Shown here in pieces: positions 9,168-18,235 of a DNA stretch of 64,000 nt (position 1 is its first letter; each line of letters starts with the position of its first letter). The stretch comes from Pontiellaceae bacterium B12227 (GTDB lineage: Bacteria > Verrucomicrobiota > Kiritimatiellia > Kiritimatiellales > Pontiellaceae). The translations under genes and the position numbers were made by a program. Under the pieces are notes generated by a model that made no database searches, was not told the DNA's origin, and saw only the letters and a list, made by a program, of their open reading frames with translations. The stretch lies in the NCBI GenBank assembly GCA_029432775.1, contig JAROAZ010000005.1, positions 62,001 through 126,000 of the forward strand. The letters run 5' to 3'.

Positions 9168-12100
9168 ATGCAGCGCGGACCGTTCGGCATGAAAAAAACT
9201 TCCAGACCCAGGAAGTCCGTTTTGCAGTTTTTTCCAATCCTTGGAAGTTTGCTGGTCTGCTCAGCCGCGGTGGCCGCTGACTATATCTGGAATGGCAATG
9301 CCGGTGATGGGAACTGGACGAACACCGTAAATTGGGATGGCGGATCAGTACCGGTAAACCTTTCCTCAGCGACCACGACAGAAGATAACATTATCTTTGA
9401 TGGGGATCATATGCCCTCATCGAACATCGCTGAATTCCTGTCGGGGTATGGCAATGATTCGGCCACGATGATTTTCAAGCGGGGCGGGACGTTTAGTATG
9501 GATCTGTCTTCCAGTGCGCAATCCGGTCCGGTTGCAAGCGAAAGCCGGACGTTTCTAACGGTGGGCGACGGCATTGGTGGCGGGACCGGGGATGTCGTTG
9601 TTGAGGTGAACAATATGGCGACCCTGCTGCGCCATAGCAGTGTCTCGCTGGGCTATCGGGTAAATTCTGACGGAACCCTGCACTTCAACGGAAGCATGCG
9701 GTTGTATGCAGACAATAATAAACACGCCACGCTGATCCTGGACGGTGGTTCGGTTGTAGCCACGGGATATGTAGGCTCCCGTTTTAATATGCAGGCAGAC
9801 AGCTCCATTGAATTCCTTTCGGAAGGCAGTTCTTTTTCTGCGGCTTATGGTGGGGCATTTACTGCGATTGCAGACGTTCAAGCCGATGTTGCTGGTGTGT
9901 TCGTGAATTCGACCGCAGGCGATCTTCAATTCACGGATAATGGATCCACTTTCACCGTCACGGCGGTTCCTGGTGAAGACGTTGACTCGAATGAAGCAAT
10001 ATTCGGATTGTTTGACGGCTTGGGTGCTCCGGCGGCTTTAAGCAACGGAACGCTGACGCTAATTGCGTCGGACGATGCGTGGGTACCCAGCACAAATTTT
10101 CTGGTCGATTGGGACGAATCCATCGTCTTTGATGCAGAGTTGCAATGCCGTGAAAGCGGTCTGGATTGGGACATCCGGATCGGCAAGGGCGGGCAGCTCT
10201 ATTCCATTGTTTTCCCCGGGCTTGGAGAAGTGGTGCCTCCGTCCAGTCTGGATGTTTCTGCGTGGAATGATGAGGTTTGGCAGATGACCGTTGTGAATAA
10301 TGAACTGCTGGACAACAAGTATGATGATGAAATGCAGGGCTATGGCGATGCCAACACGCACGGCTCAGGAATGTATTATAAACCGTCGCTCGATCCGGAC
10401 ATTGAAAAACCGCTGTACTGCCCGCGGTTGGCGGAATGGGCTGATGCTTCGAACCGCACCTATTCCGTGCTCAACATTGGCTTGATTCCGAACCCGACCG
10501 TAAAACGCAGCGAACCCTTGATGTATACACAGTACCGCGATATGGGGAGCGGGGTGGTTGAAATCACCCACATCATTTATAACTTTGGCGACTACATGTA
10601 TACGCAGGCATCCTTTCCCTGGGGCGGGCTGCGCATGTCCAAGCTGCCCGGTCAGATTCGCGGCGTTGCAGGGGGCGGCTACGAAGCATGGGACTACGAT
10701 TTCAGTGATGGTGGAAATTACAGCATCAAGGATTCCGGCGGATGGTATGCCCGGGTACAGGACCGCTCAAACATCAAGAGTCTGGCGACCGCATATGTTC
10801 ACGGCATGGATCAACACTATACGGATCAAATGGCCATGAGCACATCCGACCCCGATCGGTTCCAGAGTTCGGGAACCGTTTTTGTTCCCGGCGACACCAA
10901 TCACGAAGGGCGCGATTTCGGTGTCCTGTCGCAGAGCACCCGGTTTTACCTGTATCCGGGAAAGGCTTTTTTCCGGCGGGTCTATTTAGTGATGGGGATG
11001 TTGGCCGAGGTGCAGGCAACGTCGGAACAGTTGGCAACCGAAACTGATTATGGCTGGATCGATGTCAGCGAAAACAATGCCCAACGTATGCCGCTCTATG
11101 AAACATCGATGGACGGACAGGCGATGCTGACGCATACCGCGCCAAGCTCGAATGCCGTGGCACTGGCGGAAAGCTATGCAACACCGGTGGAGGGTTCGCA
11201 GCCGTTGATTCTGATGAAGGATGCGGAATCAGGAACCTGTTTTATTACCACCGATCACTATGCGGCCAGCAGCCGGTTTAAATTTGAAAACATGTATGCA
11301 AAAACCAACGAACTGTATGAAACCTATCAGGATCGGGTGGTCTACCGCATGAATGACGGGCGGAGTGAATGGCTCGATCTGCTGGGGTTCGTGCTGCCCG
11401 TGGATGAAGCGAAACTGACCGGCGAGTGGAACCGGCTGTCCACCGTGCTCGGCAAAGATATTCTTTTTGTGCCCGGCGAAAAACCGGGCGCAGATGAGCT
11501 GATGATCTGGACCGGAAGTCCCGAACCGCCGGATGCCAACCATCCCCCCGAATTCACTGCGGACGTCTTTACCGGTGCAACGGAAGAGAACGTTGAGTTC
11601 AGCGGAACCCTTTTTGCAACGGATGCAGAGGGCGACACGCTGACCTTTGAAAGCGTGTTCGGCCCGGCCTGGTTGACTATCGATGCGAACGGCGCGATCC
11701 ATGGAACACCGGGCACATCGGATGTCGGTTACAACATGTGGCAGGTCCGGGTTTTGGATGGCAACGGCGGATCGGACAGCGCGATCCTTTATGTCAATAT
11801 CTCCCGTTCGCTGACCGAGGCGTTGATTGGACATTGGAAGTTTGATGACGGCTTCGGAACGGTGGCGGTTGACTCCTCTTTCAACGGTTGGAATGGAACG
11901 GTGGCCGGAGGGACCTGGGTGGATGGCTATGACGGCGGGGCGCTTGCGTTTGATGGCAGCAGTTCCATCGTGACCCTTCAGCCGGAAACATTCAGTAGCG
12001 TCAGCAATGAAATCACGATCGCGCTCTGGGTCTATGGAGACGAATCCCTGCCGGTGAATAATTCAATCATTTATGCGGAAGACGGCGGCGGTGATCGCGT

Positions 12101-12668
12101 AGTGAATGTTCATCTTCCATTCAGCAATGGAACCGTTTTCTGGGATGCCGGAAACAGCACGGGATATGATCGTCTCGGCAAAACGGCCAACGATGCATCG
12201 AACTATAAAGGGCAGTGGAACCAGTGGGTGTTCACAAAGAATGCCGCAACCGGAAATATGGATATCTATGTGAACGGCACGGTCTGGGCGAGCGTTTCCG
12301 GCAAAGAACGACCCATGATTGGTGTGGTTGAAGCCGCCATCGGCCAGCAGTATCCGGGGATCATTGATGATGTTCGAATCTATAACCTAGCACTGACTGG
12401 TGAAGAAGTCGCGAATCTCTATAGCGAGAGTCAGTGGGTGCATATTCCTGAATTCGTCGCAGGTATTTCTACCTCGCACAACCAGTTCAACGTGCAGTTT
12501 ATTGGAACTCCAGGGAAGCACTATCGCGTCGAATATAAAGACGATTTAATGTCATCGAATTCCTGGCAGGTGGTAACGGATATCGTTTCGTTGGCAACCT
12601 CGCCTGTGAACGTGTCGGCTCCCATGACGAACAGCGCAGGATTTTATCGTGTAATCTTCCTCCCGTAA
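9168..12668 (+). CDS. Large secreted protein: type-I module, unidentified central domain, He_PIG, LamG
   Basis: 1166 residues. The ATG at 9168 follows AAAGAGG at 8-nt spacing. A signal peptide (to about 37, AAVAAD) leads into the type-I module YIWNGNAGDGNWTNTVNWD (38-265). Residues 270-785 are a Trp/Tyr/Gly-rich beta domain that I do not recognise; it could be a lyase- or hydrolase-like beta-sandwich. Residues 790-880 match a He_PIG/cadherin-like Ig fold (PPEFT, TEENVEFSGTLFATDAEGDT). Residues 884-1085 are a LamG/concanavalin-like lectin domain starting LIGHWKFDDGFGTVAVDSS. The last 75 residues form the FYR-type tail (YRVEYKDDL, GFYRVIFLP). It is probably a surface or secreted polysaccharide-binding or -cleaving protein. 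No promoter of the shared type is seen upstream. Confidence 0.8.
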   Translation: MQRGPFGMKKTSRPRKSVLQFFPILGSLLVCSAAVAADYIWNGNAGDGNWTNTVNWDGGSVPVNLSSATTTEDNIIFDGDHMPSSNIAEFLSGYGNDSATMIFKRGGTFSMDLSSSAQSGPVASESRTFLTVGDGIGGGTGDVVVEVNNMATLLRHSSVSLGYRVNSDGTLHFNGSMRLYADNNKHATLILDGGSVVATGYVGSRFNMQADSSIEFLSEGSSFSAAYGGAFTAIADVQADVAGVFVNSTAGDLQFTDNGSTFTVTAVPGEDVDSNEAIFGLFDGLGAPAALSNGTLTLIASDDAWVPSTNFLVDWDESIVFDAELQCRESGLDWDIRIGKGGQLYSIVFPGLGEVVPPSSLDVSAWNDEVWQMTVVNNELLDNKYDDEMQGYGDANTHGSGMYYKPSLDPDIEKPLYCPRLAEWADASNRTYSVLNIGLIPNPTVKRSEPLMYTQYRDMGSGVVEITHIIYNFGDYMYTQASFPWGGLRMSKLPGQIRGVAGGGYEAWDYDFSDGGNYSIKDSGGWYARVQDRSNIKSLATAYVHGMDQHYTDQMAMSTSDPDRFQSSGTVFVPGDTNHEGRDFGVLSQSTRFYLYPGKAFFRRVYLVMGMLAEVQATSEQLATETDYGWIDVSENNAQRMPLYETSMDGQAMLTHTAPSSNAVALAESYATPVEGSQPLILMKDAESGTCFITTDHYAASSRFKFENMYAKTNELYETYQDRVVYRMNDGRSEWLDLLGFVLPVDEAKLTGEWNRLSTVLGKDILFVPGEKPGADELMIWTGSPEPPDANHPPEFTADVFTGATEENVEFSGTLFATDAEGDTLTFESVFGPAWLTIDANGAIHGTPGTSDVGYNMWQVRVLDGNGGSDSAILYVNISRSLTEALIGHWKFDDGFGTVAVDSSFNGWNGTVAGGTWVDGYDGGALAFDGSSSIVTLQPETFSSVSNEITIALWVYGDESLPVNNSIIYAEDGGGDRVVNVHLPFSNGTVFWDAGNSTGYDRLGKTANDASNYKGQWNQWVFTKNAATGNMDIYVNGTVWASVSGKERPMIGVVEAAIGQQYPGIIDDVRIYNLALTGEEVANLYSESQWVHIPEFVAGISTSHNQFNVQFIGTPGKHYRVEYKDDLMSSNSWQVVTDIVSLATSPVNVSAPMTNSAGFYRVIFLP

Positions 12669-12680
12669 TGATTTGGCGAG

Positions 12681-12724
12681 TCCTGCAAATAAGGGATGGA
12701 CCGGATATGCATTTGGTCTACTCT
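12681..12724 (+). promoter_or_regulatory. TCC-N10-GGA operator and -10 box (site 3)
   Basis: TCCTGC-AAAT-AAGGGA at 12681-12696 keeps the outer TCC/GGA but has weaker inner arms (3 of 6 match). TACTCT starts at exactly +23, inside TCTACTCT. The transcript would start near 12731, about 27 nt before the GH95-like gene, and should cover the operon to 21264. Confidence 0.7.
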
Positions 12725-12757
12725 TAGTGGATTGTAATAGAAGGGCACATTAATAAT

Positions 12758-15622
12758 ATGAATATAAATATGCGGATATTGAAGGTTGGGCTTGCGGTTA
12801 GTGCAATGGCCATGACGGTAGGTATAACTTCTGCTGCAGCCAAAACGCCGGCCATTGATTACGAATCATTTCTGGGGCAGCACGACATGCTCTGGGACCG
12901 CATTCCGAATCGTTGGGAAGTGGCGCCGTATACTGGTAACGGAAACGTGGGTTTTCTCTTTTATCAAGCCGCGGGCGAAGCAAAGAATGTGATTTCAATC
13001 TATGCCGGCCGTCACGATTATTACGATCATCGTGCACCGCATGACGGACATGAAAACCTGTGGATCTATCGCAGTCGGCTGCCGCTCGGTCATTTTAAGC
13101 TGGAGTCGAAGGGCGATATTGTTGAGGCCGATTTGCGGATGGATCTGTGGAATGCGGAAATGGTCGGGACTATTAAAACATCAAAAGGTGCTTATGCGGT
13201 GCGTGGCTTCTCGCACAGTCTGCACGATGTGATCTATTTCGAGACCGATGCCTCGGGCGGTGAATCGATCAAGGTCTCCTGGCATCCGGACATTCCCAAA
13301 GCACCCGTACGCACGACACTCGAAGCGGGCGGCGGGCCGAAAGGCGGAACGTGGGACCGTATGCGCAATGCGCCTTACGAACCTGCACCCGAATCGATTC
13401 AGAGTGAAGAGAACGGATTGCAGTATTGCTTCCAGCCGCTCTTAGACAATCGAGGAGAAACAACGACGGGGTGGGACGTTCGCGGAAAAGCCAACGGCAA
13501 GCAGGTTCTGCTGGCGAGTATCCATCACAGCTTTCCGGAACACGACAGTAAGGAAAAGGTAACGAAGAATCTGAAGCAGGCAGAGACGATGCTGGCGGAT
13601 CAAACCTTTTTTTCCAGTCATCGGAAGTGGTGGAATGAATATTATCCGCTGAGCTTCCTGACCATCAACGATCCGGAGAAGGAAGCGTTCTACTGGATTC
13701 AGATGTACAAGTTTGCGTCGGCCACGCGCGGCAACGGCCCGGTAATGGATCTGATGGGGCCGTGGTATCACAAAACGTTTTGGCCGATGGTCTGGGGCGA
13801 TCTGAATGTGGAACTGCAGTATTGGACGCATCTGACGGCCAATCGGCTGGATGCAGGATCCTCGCTGTGCAACTGGTTCGATAAAAAGGAGAAAAATTTA
13901 TATGGAAACGTGCCGTCTCATTGGGAAGACAGCATGGGGCTTTCAACCTGCTTTCCTCAGGATTTAGTAGGCGGGCAAGGCGGCAATGTTCCGGATATGC
14001 TGTGCTGGATTCTGCATAACTACTGGCTTCATTGTGAGTTCGCCGGGGATCGGGAGCGGATGCGCGATGGACTGTTTCCCAAATTAAAGGCCACCGTGAA
14101 CAGCTACCGGAATTATCTGAAAGACAATCCGGTGGTTTCCAAGGATGGGAAAATCCACATTAAACACAGCTGGTCGCCGGAATATCCTGGCGGACGCGGG
14201 CAGGATGTCAACTTTACCATCGGTCTGATGCGTTGGAGCCTGCAGACGCTGCTGGATATTAATGCCGAGCATCAGCTGAATGATCCGCTGGCTTCGGAAT
14301 GGCAGCACATACTGGATAATCTGGTGGAATTCCAGATTGATGAAGACGGCCTGCGTATCGGAAAAGACATCGCGTTTGAGAAACCGCATCGGCACTATTC
14401 CCACTTGCTACCGTTTTATCCGCTGGCCGTGCTTACGCCGGAAACCAAAGAAGACAAAGCGCTGATGCGTACGACGCTGGATCATTGGCTGGACGTGACG
14501 TTTAACCGCCAACAGAAAGATAAGGCGATGGCCGTGACCGGCTATACAGCCACCGGTGCGGCTTCGATGTATGCCTGGCTGGGCGATTCGGATCAGGCGT
14601 ATCATTATCTCGATTTTCTGATTCAGCATAAAAACGTGTCAACGACCACGATGTATGCAGAGGGTAATCCCGTGATTGAGAGCCCGCTCTCCTTCGCCAC
14701 CTGTATTCATGATATGCTGCTGCAGAGCTGGGGTGGTAAGATTCGCGTATTCCCGGCCGCGCCGAAACTATGGGGCGATGTTGCCTTTAAGGACTTCCGC
14801 ACGCAGGGGGCCTTTCTGGTTAGTGCAAAGAAGCATGATGGCGTGACTGAATTTGTAACCGTTGAGAGTTTGATCGGTTCTCCCTGCTTCGTGCAGACCG
14901 ATATTCCGAAACCAAAAATTTACGTCAATGGGAAAGCCGCCAAGAAGAAACAGATCCGTGTGTTGGCCGACGGTTTTTACCAGATTGCGCTCAGGAAAGG
15001 GGATACGGTCATCTTTACCCGTTTAGCGATGGAAGATACGGATTTTGAAATCGCTCCGATTCCCGTCCATGATGCGGAGCACAACCTTTTTGGTTTGAGC
15101 GAAAAAACGAAGCGGCTTCCCGGACATGCAAAATACTATCCCGAACCGGGCGGTTCGAAGAAATCGACCTCTCCGACTGCGGTACGAAAGACGGTGTCAA
15201 CGATTCCTGTTCCGACCGGGCTGTTGCCTGCAGGTCAGTATGTTCGGATCGAACTTCCTGGCAAAAACCGGGTGCTTTCGCTTGCCGAGGTTGAGGTGTT
15301 TGCGGGCGGAAAAAATATTGCAAGGAACAAACCTGCAACGCAATCGACCACAGCCTATGGCGGGGATCCGGAGCTGGCCGTCGATGGCAACACCGACGGA
15401 AACTATAACAACAAATCCGTGACCCATACCCGGCCGGATGAAACGAATCCCTGGTGGGAAGTGGATCTGGGACGAAGCGTTAAAATTGACTCCGTTCGCA
15501 TTCACAACCGAAAAGGCAACTCCGACCGGTTCGAGGGCTTTACCCTGCGCATTCTGGATGAAAACCGGAAGCCGGTTTATTCCAAAGAAAACTGTCCGGC
15601 CCGCCCGCTTTCGGACTTTTAG
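12758..15622 (+). CDS. GH95-like alpha-L-fucosidase/galactosidase with C-terminal discoidin (CBM32-like) domain
   Basis: 954 residues with a signal peptide (to about 28, SAAAK). The N-terminal beta domain (PYTGNGNVGFLFYQ) and the helical barrel follow GH95. Family-like motifs are WGDLNVELQYW at 346-356, SPE with E475 as candidate general acid, HRHYSHLLPFYPL near 545, and the C-terminal RVFPAAPKLWGD. In the usual NINxEMNYW motif both Asn residues help activate water; here the first is Asp348 and the second Asn350, so specificity or mechanism may differ. Residues 840-954 are a discoidin-type domain (NIARNKPATQST, WWEVDLGRSVKIDSVRIHNR). It is first in an operon; the next start is 7 nt beyond the stop. 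Family assignment is good, the sugar removed is not certain. Confidence 0.85.
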   Translation: MNINMRILKVGLAVSAMAMTVGITSAAAKTPAIDYESFLGQHDMLWDRIPNRWEVAPYTGNGNVGFLFYQAAGEAKNVISIYAGRHDYYDHRAPHDGHENLWIYRSRLPLGHFKLESKGDIVEADLRMDLWNAEMVGTIKTSKGAYAVRGFSHSLHDVIYFETDASGGESIKVSWHPDIPKAPVRTTLEAGGGPKGGTWDRMRNAPYEPAPESIQSEENGLQYCFQPLLDNRGETTTGWDVRGKANGKQVLLASIHHSFPEHDSKEKVTKNLKQAETMLADQTFFSSHRKWWNEYYPLSFLTINDPEKEAFYWIQMYKFASATRGNGPVMDLMGPWYHKTFWPMVWGDLNVELQYWTHLTANRLDAGSSLCNWFDKKEKNLYGNVPSHWEDSMGLSTCFPQDLVGGQGGNVPDMLCWILHNYWLHCEFAGDRERMRDGLFPKLKATVNSYRNYLKDNPVVSKDGKIHIKHSWSPEYPGGRGQDVNFTIGLMRWSLQTLLDINAEHQLNDPLASEWQHILDNLVEFQIDEDGLRIGKDIAFEKPHRHYSHLLPFYPLAVLTPETKEDKALMRTTLDHWLDVTFNRQQKDKAMAVTGYTATGAASMYAWLGDSDQAYHYLDFLIQHKNVSTTTMYAEGNPVIESPLSFATCIHDMLLQSWGGKIRVFPAAPKLWGDVAFKDFRTQGAFLVSAKKHDGVTEFVTVESLIGSPCFVQTDIPKPKIYVNGKAAKKKQIRVLADGFYQIALRKGDTVIFTRLAMEDTDFEIAPIPVHDAEHNLFGLSEKTKRLPGHAKYYPEPGGSKKSTSPTAVRKTVSTIPVPTGLLPAGQYVRIELPGKNRVLSLAEVEVFAGGKNIARNKPATQSTTAYGGDPELAVDGNTDGNYNNKSVTHTRPDETNPWWEVDLGRSVKIDSVRIHNRKGNSDRFEGFTLRILDENRKPVYSKENCPARPLSDF

Positions 15623-15629
15623 GAGAAGG

Positions 15630-18182
15630 ATGTTGAAAAGAATCGCATTGGCGGCGGTATGTGTCCTGTTCGGGGGTCAGGGTTTTGCGGGCACCGCAAC
15701 GCCGTATGAGGAGGTGTATGCCGCCCGGGTGATGCGTTTTGCCGATAAAAACAAGAGCGGCCGGTTGGAAAAAGATGAGAACCCGAACGAGTGGAAAAAG
15801 TATCAGGCTTTGGATGTCAACCGGGACGAGGTTCTAACGCTAGACGAGCTGCGTGAGGCGAAGATCCACTATTTGGAAACCGGCGGTGAGCGGAAGCTGA
15901 ATGTGTTGTATAAGCAGACCCCGGAAGAGGATCTCTATTTGGATATTTATTATCCAACCGCAAAGCGCGGCGAGCAATGCCCGGTGGTGTTCTACACCCA
16001 TGGCGGCGGCTGGGGGGCCGGGGATAAGCAGAGCGCGGCGAATCATTTGTATGGCCCTGTCTTCAAAAAGCTTCTCGACCAGGGCTTTTGTGTGGTCGCG
16101 TTGAACTACCGGCTTTGGAAAAGCGGCGGCGCGCCCCATGTGCCGGAGTGCGTGGCCGATTCCAAGGATGCCATGCGTTACATGGCAAAAAACAGCAAAG
16201 CGCTTCAGGTCGACCCGAACTGCTTTTTTGTCATTGGCGGTTCGGCCGGAGGTCATCTGGCGCAGATGCTGTTGCTCACACCGCCGGAAGCTCAGCCGGG
16301 CGATCCGGCGCTGGTCGATACGCCGTACACCATGGTGGCCGGGGTGTCGTGGTTCGGGTTCACCAATGTGGAGGTGGAGGATCTTTTTATTAAGAACGAA
16401 GAAAATCCCCGCCCGAAGCCCATGCACGGCACAACTGTTCGCATCCTCAAGCCCGGTTTAACCGAGTCGGAAAAAGCGGCGGTGTTACATGAGATGAGCC
16501 CGACGACCTGGCTCAGCAAGGACAGTCCGCCGATGCTGATTATGCACGGCGACCGCGACACGGCCGTAACGGTTAAACATGCGCACTATATTCAACAGCG
16601 GGCCGAAAAGCTGGGGGCCGCGACCGAGGTGGTTATTGTCAAAAAGGCGGGGCATAACTGGGGGCAGCGCGGTGTTGTGATTGAGCCGTCGATGGATGAG
16701 ATCATCGACAAGACGGTTCAGTTTTTTGTGGAGCACTTATCCGCACCTGCTTCAGACGGGTGGGTGATCGACACGTTGGCGGAGTGGGAACAAAGCGTGG
16801 AATCTAAAACCGGGATCGAAGTTGTGGACGGTATGATTTCGCCAACGGAAAAAAACGCGACCTTCCGGAGTGTCCTGAAGCGTTTCGATACAAAGCGGGA
16901 GGCCGAATCGCTTACGGTAAAACAGTCCGATGCGTGGAAAAATTGGAATCCCTGCCCGAACATCGGGCCGAAGCTGGGCGATTCGCCCGTGTTTATCTCG
17001 GTGGGCCCACAGGATTACTGGATGCTCGGGCGTTGCCATATGCGGCCGAAGAAGCCGTTGGAGGAGGTTCGGCTTCCTGGCTATGATGAGCCGCTGTTGA
17101 AGACCGCTAAGCCGAACGAGTTTGTTGCGCCGGGCGGACTGGAGCCGCATGCGGGCGGCTATCAGGCATGGCACAGTCGCGATATGAAAAACTGGGTCTA
17201 TTACGGGTCGGTGACTGAAAAATTCTCGGCCTGGGTGACCTCCGCAGAATATGCGGACGGAAAATTTTATATTTATTACGATTTTCCCAACGATCAGGAT
17301 CCACACCTTTACATCGACGACGATCTGACCGACGGAAAGCCCGGAAAAAATATGGGCATGGCTTTCAACGATCCGACGCATGGTTCGGACAGCGGCTTTA
17401 TCCGTGATCTGGACGGAAACTTTCATGTGATCTACGAGGACTGGAGTCCCATTCATGCCAACAGCCATTCATTCGATTCCCCGCTGGCCGGTCATGCGGT
17501 GAGCAAAGACGGCAAAGGTGATTTTGAGGTGCTGGCTCCGGCTGTCGATCTGCGCACCACACCGACCGGCGTTCTTAAGACCTACAGGCACCCGCACTGG
17601 GTCAAGGAGTGTCCGGAGCGCTTCACATCGGATATTGGTGAATATGAGGTTCATGAACCGGAGCAGGACTGCTTCGGCGATTGGTCGGCGCTTTGCATCG
17701 GTGGTCAGTACTATCTGTTCGGCGATTATGATCCGGCCGGCTCGCACGGCACCAAGGGCAGCAATATGAGTGTGGCCTGGTTTACCTCTTCCAGCCTGAG
17801 CGAGCCGTTTGAGCTTTGCGGGCATGTCGGGCAGGGGCATCCCGATCCGGACATCTGTTTTGCGGAAGGTCGTTTCTGGCTGGCGACGCAACCGGAAATC
17901 GACTTTGTGAGTCCCGGTCCGTGGGTCGAATCGGTTGAAGTGCGAGTGGGCATTGATCTTTCCAATGATGGGAAAATTGACCAATGGACTCAATGGTTTG
18001 AAGTCAAGGAGAGCTATGACCACACGCCCGGCTTTGCCAAGCACGTGCAACGTACGCCGGCACAGCTCGATTTGAGCGAACTACCTGCTGCTTATGGGTT
18101 CCAATACGAATTAAAACTGACCGATACCACAAAGAACCAATCCAAGCCTGTCATAGATGAAGTTTCCATGACGTTTTATTAA
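15630..18182 (+). CDS. Fusion of EF-hand segment, alpha/beta-hydrolase esterase and five-bladed beta-propeller glycosidase-like domain
   Basis: 850 residues. The start MLKRIALAAV at 15630 follows AGGAGAAGG; in-frame upstream codons overlapping the GH95 gene are a shadow frame. A signal peptide is followed by an EF-hand-like pair (28-75: DKNKSGRLEKDE and DVNRDEVLTLDEL), as in planctomycete esterases. Residues 85-365 are a BD-FAE/acetyl-esterase-like hydrolase with HGGGWGAGDK, nucleophile motif GGSAGG near 203, the Asp of HGDRDTAVTV and the His of GHNWGQ. Residues 376-765 resemble the GH43/GH117-type propeller (GGYQAWHSRDMKNWVYYG, WVTSAEYADGKFYIYY). The tail (766-850) is a beta domain of unknown role. 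The enzyme probably removes acyl groups and a sugar from the same oligosaccharide. The propeller family is not fixed. Confidence 0.82.
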   Translation: MLKRIALAAVCVLFGGQGFAGTATPYEEVYAARVMRFADKNKSGRLEKDENPNEWKKYQALDVNRDEVLTLDELREAKIHYLETGGERKLNVLYKQTPEEDLYLDIYYPTAKRGEQCPVVFYTHGGGWGAGDKQSAANHLYGPVFKKLLDQGFCVVALNYRLWKSGGAPHVPECVADSKDAMRYMAKNSKALQVDPNCFFVIGGSAGGHLAQMLLLTPPEAQPGDPALVDTPYTMVAGVSWFGFTNVEVEDLFIKNEENPRPKPMHGTTVRILKPGLTESEKAAVLHEMSPTTWLSKDSPPMLIMHGDRDTAVTVKHAHYIQQRAEKLGAATEVVIVKKAGHNWGQRGVVIEPSMDEIIDKTVQFFVEHLSAPASDGWVIDTLAEWEQSVESKTGIEVVDGMISPTEKNATFRSVLKRFDTKREAESLTVKQSDAWKNWNPCPNIGPKLGDSPVFISVGPQDYWMLGRCHMRPKKPLEEVRLPGYDEPLLKTAKPNEFVAPGGLEPHAGGYQAWHSRDMKNWVYYGSVTEKFSAWVTSAEYADGKFYIYYDFPNDQDPHLYIDDDLTDGKPGKNMGMAFNDPTHGSDSGFIRDLDGNFHVIYEDWSPIHANSHSFDSPLAGHAVSKDGKGDFEVLAPAVDLRTTPTGVLKTYRHPHWVKECPERFTSDIGEYEVHEPEQDCFGDWSALCIGGQYYLFGDYDPAGSHGTKGSNMSVAWFTSSSLSEPFELCGHVGQGHPDPDICFAEGRFWLATQPEIDFVSPGPWVESVEVRVGIDLSNDGKIDQWTQWFEVKESYDHTPGFAKHVQRTPAQLDLSELPAAYGFQYELKLTDTTKNQSKPVIDEVSMTFY

Positions 18183-18235
18183 TGAAGGCACTCACGACTG
18201 GCAGCACCCAATCTAATCAGTTACAAAGGAAAAAT

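Noticed and set aside
15438-15629. Extension of the esterase/propeller protein into the GH95 gene
   Set aside because: The 64 extra residues are a shadow of the discoidin-coding frame; the ATG at 15630 has AGGAG and starts a signal peptide.
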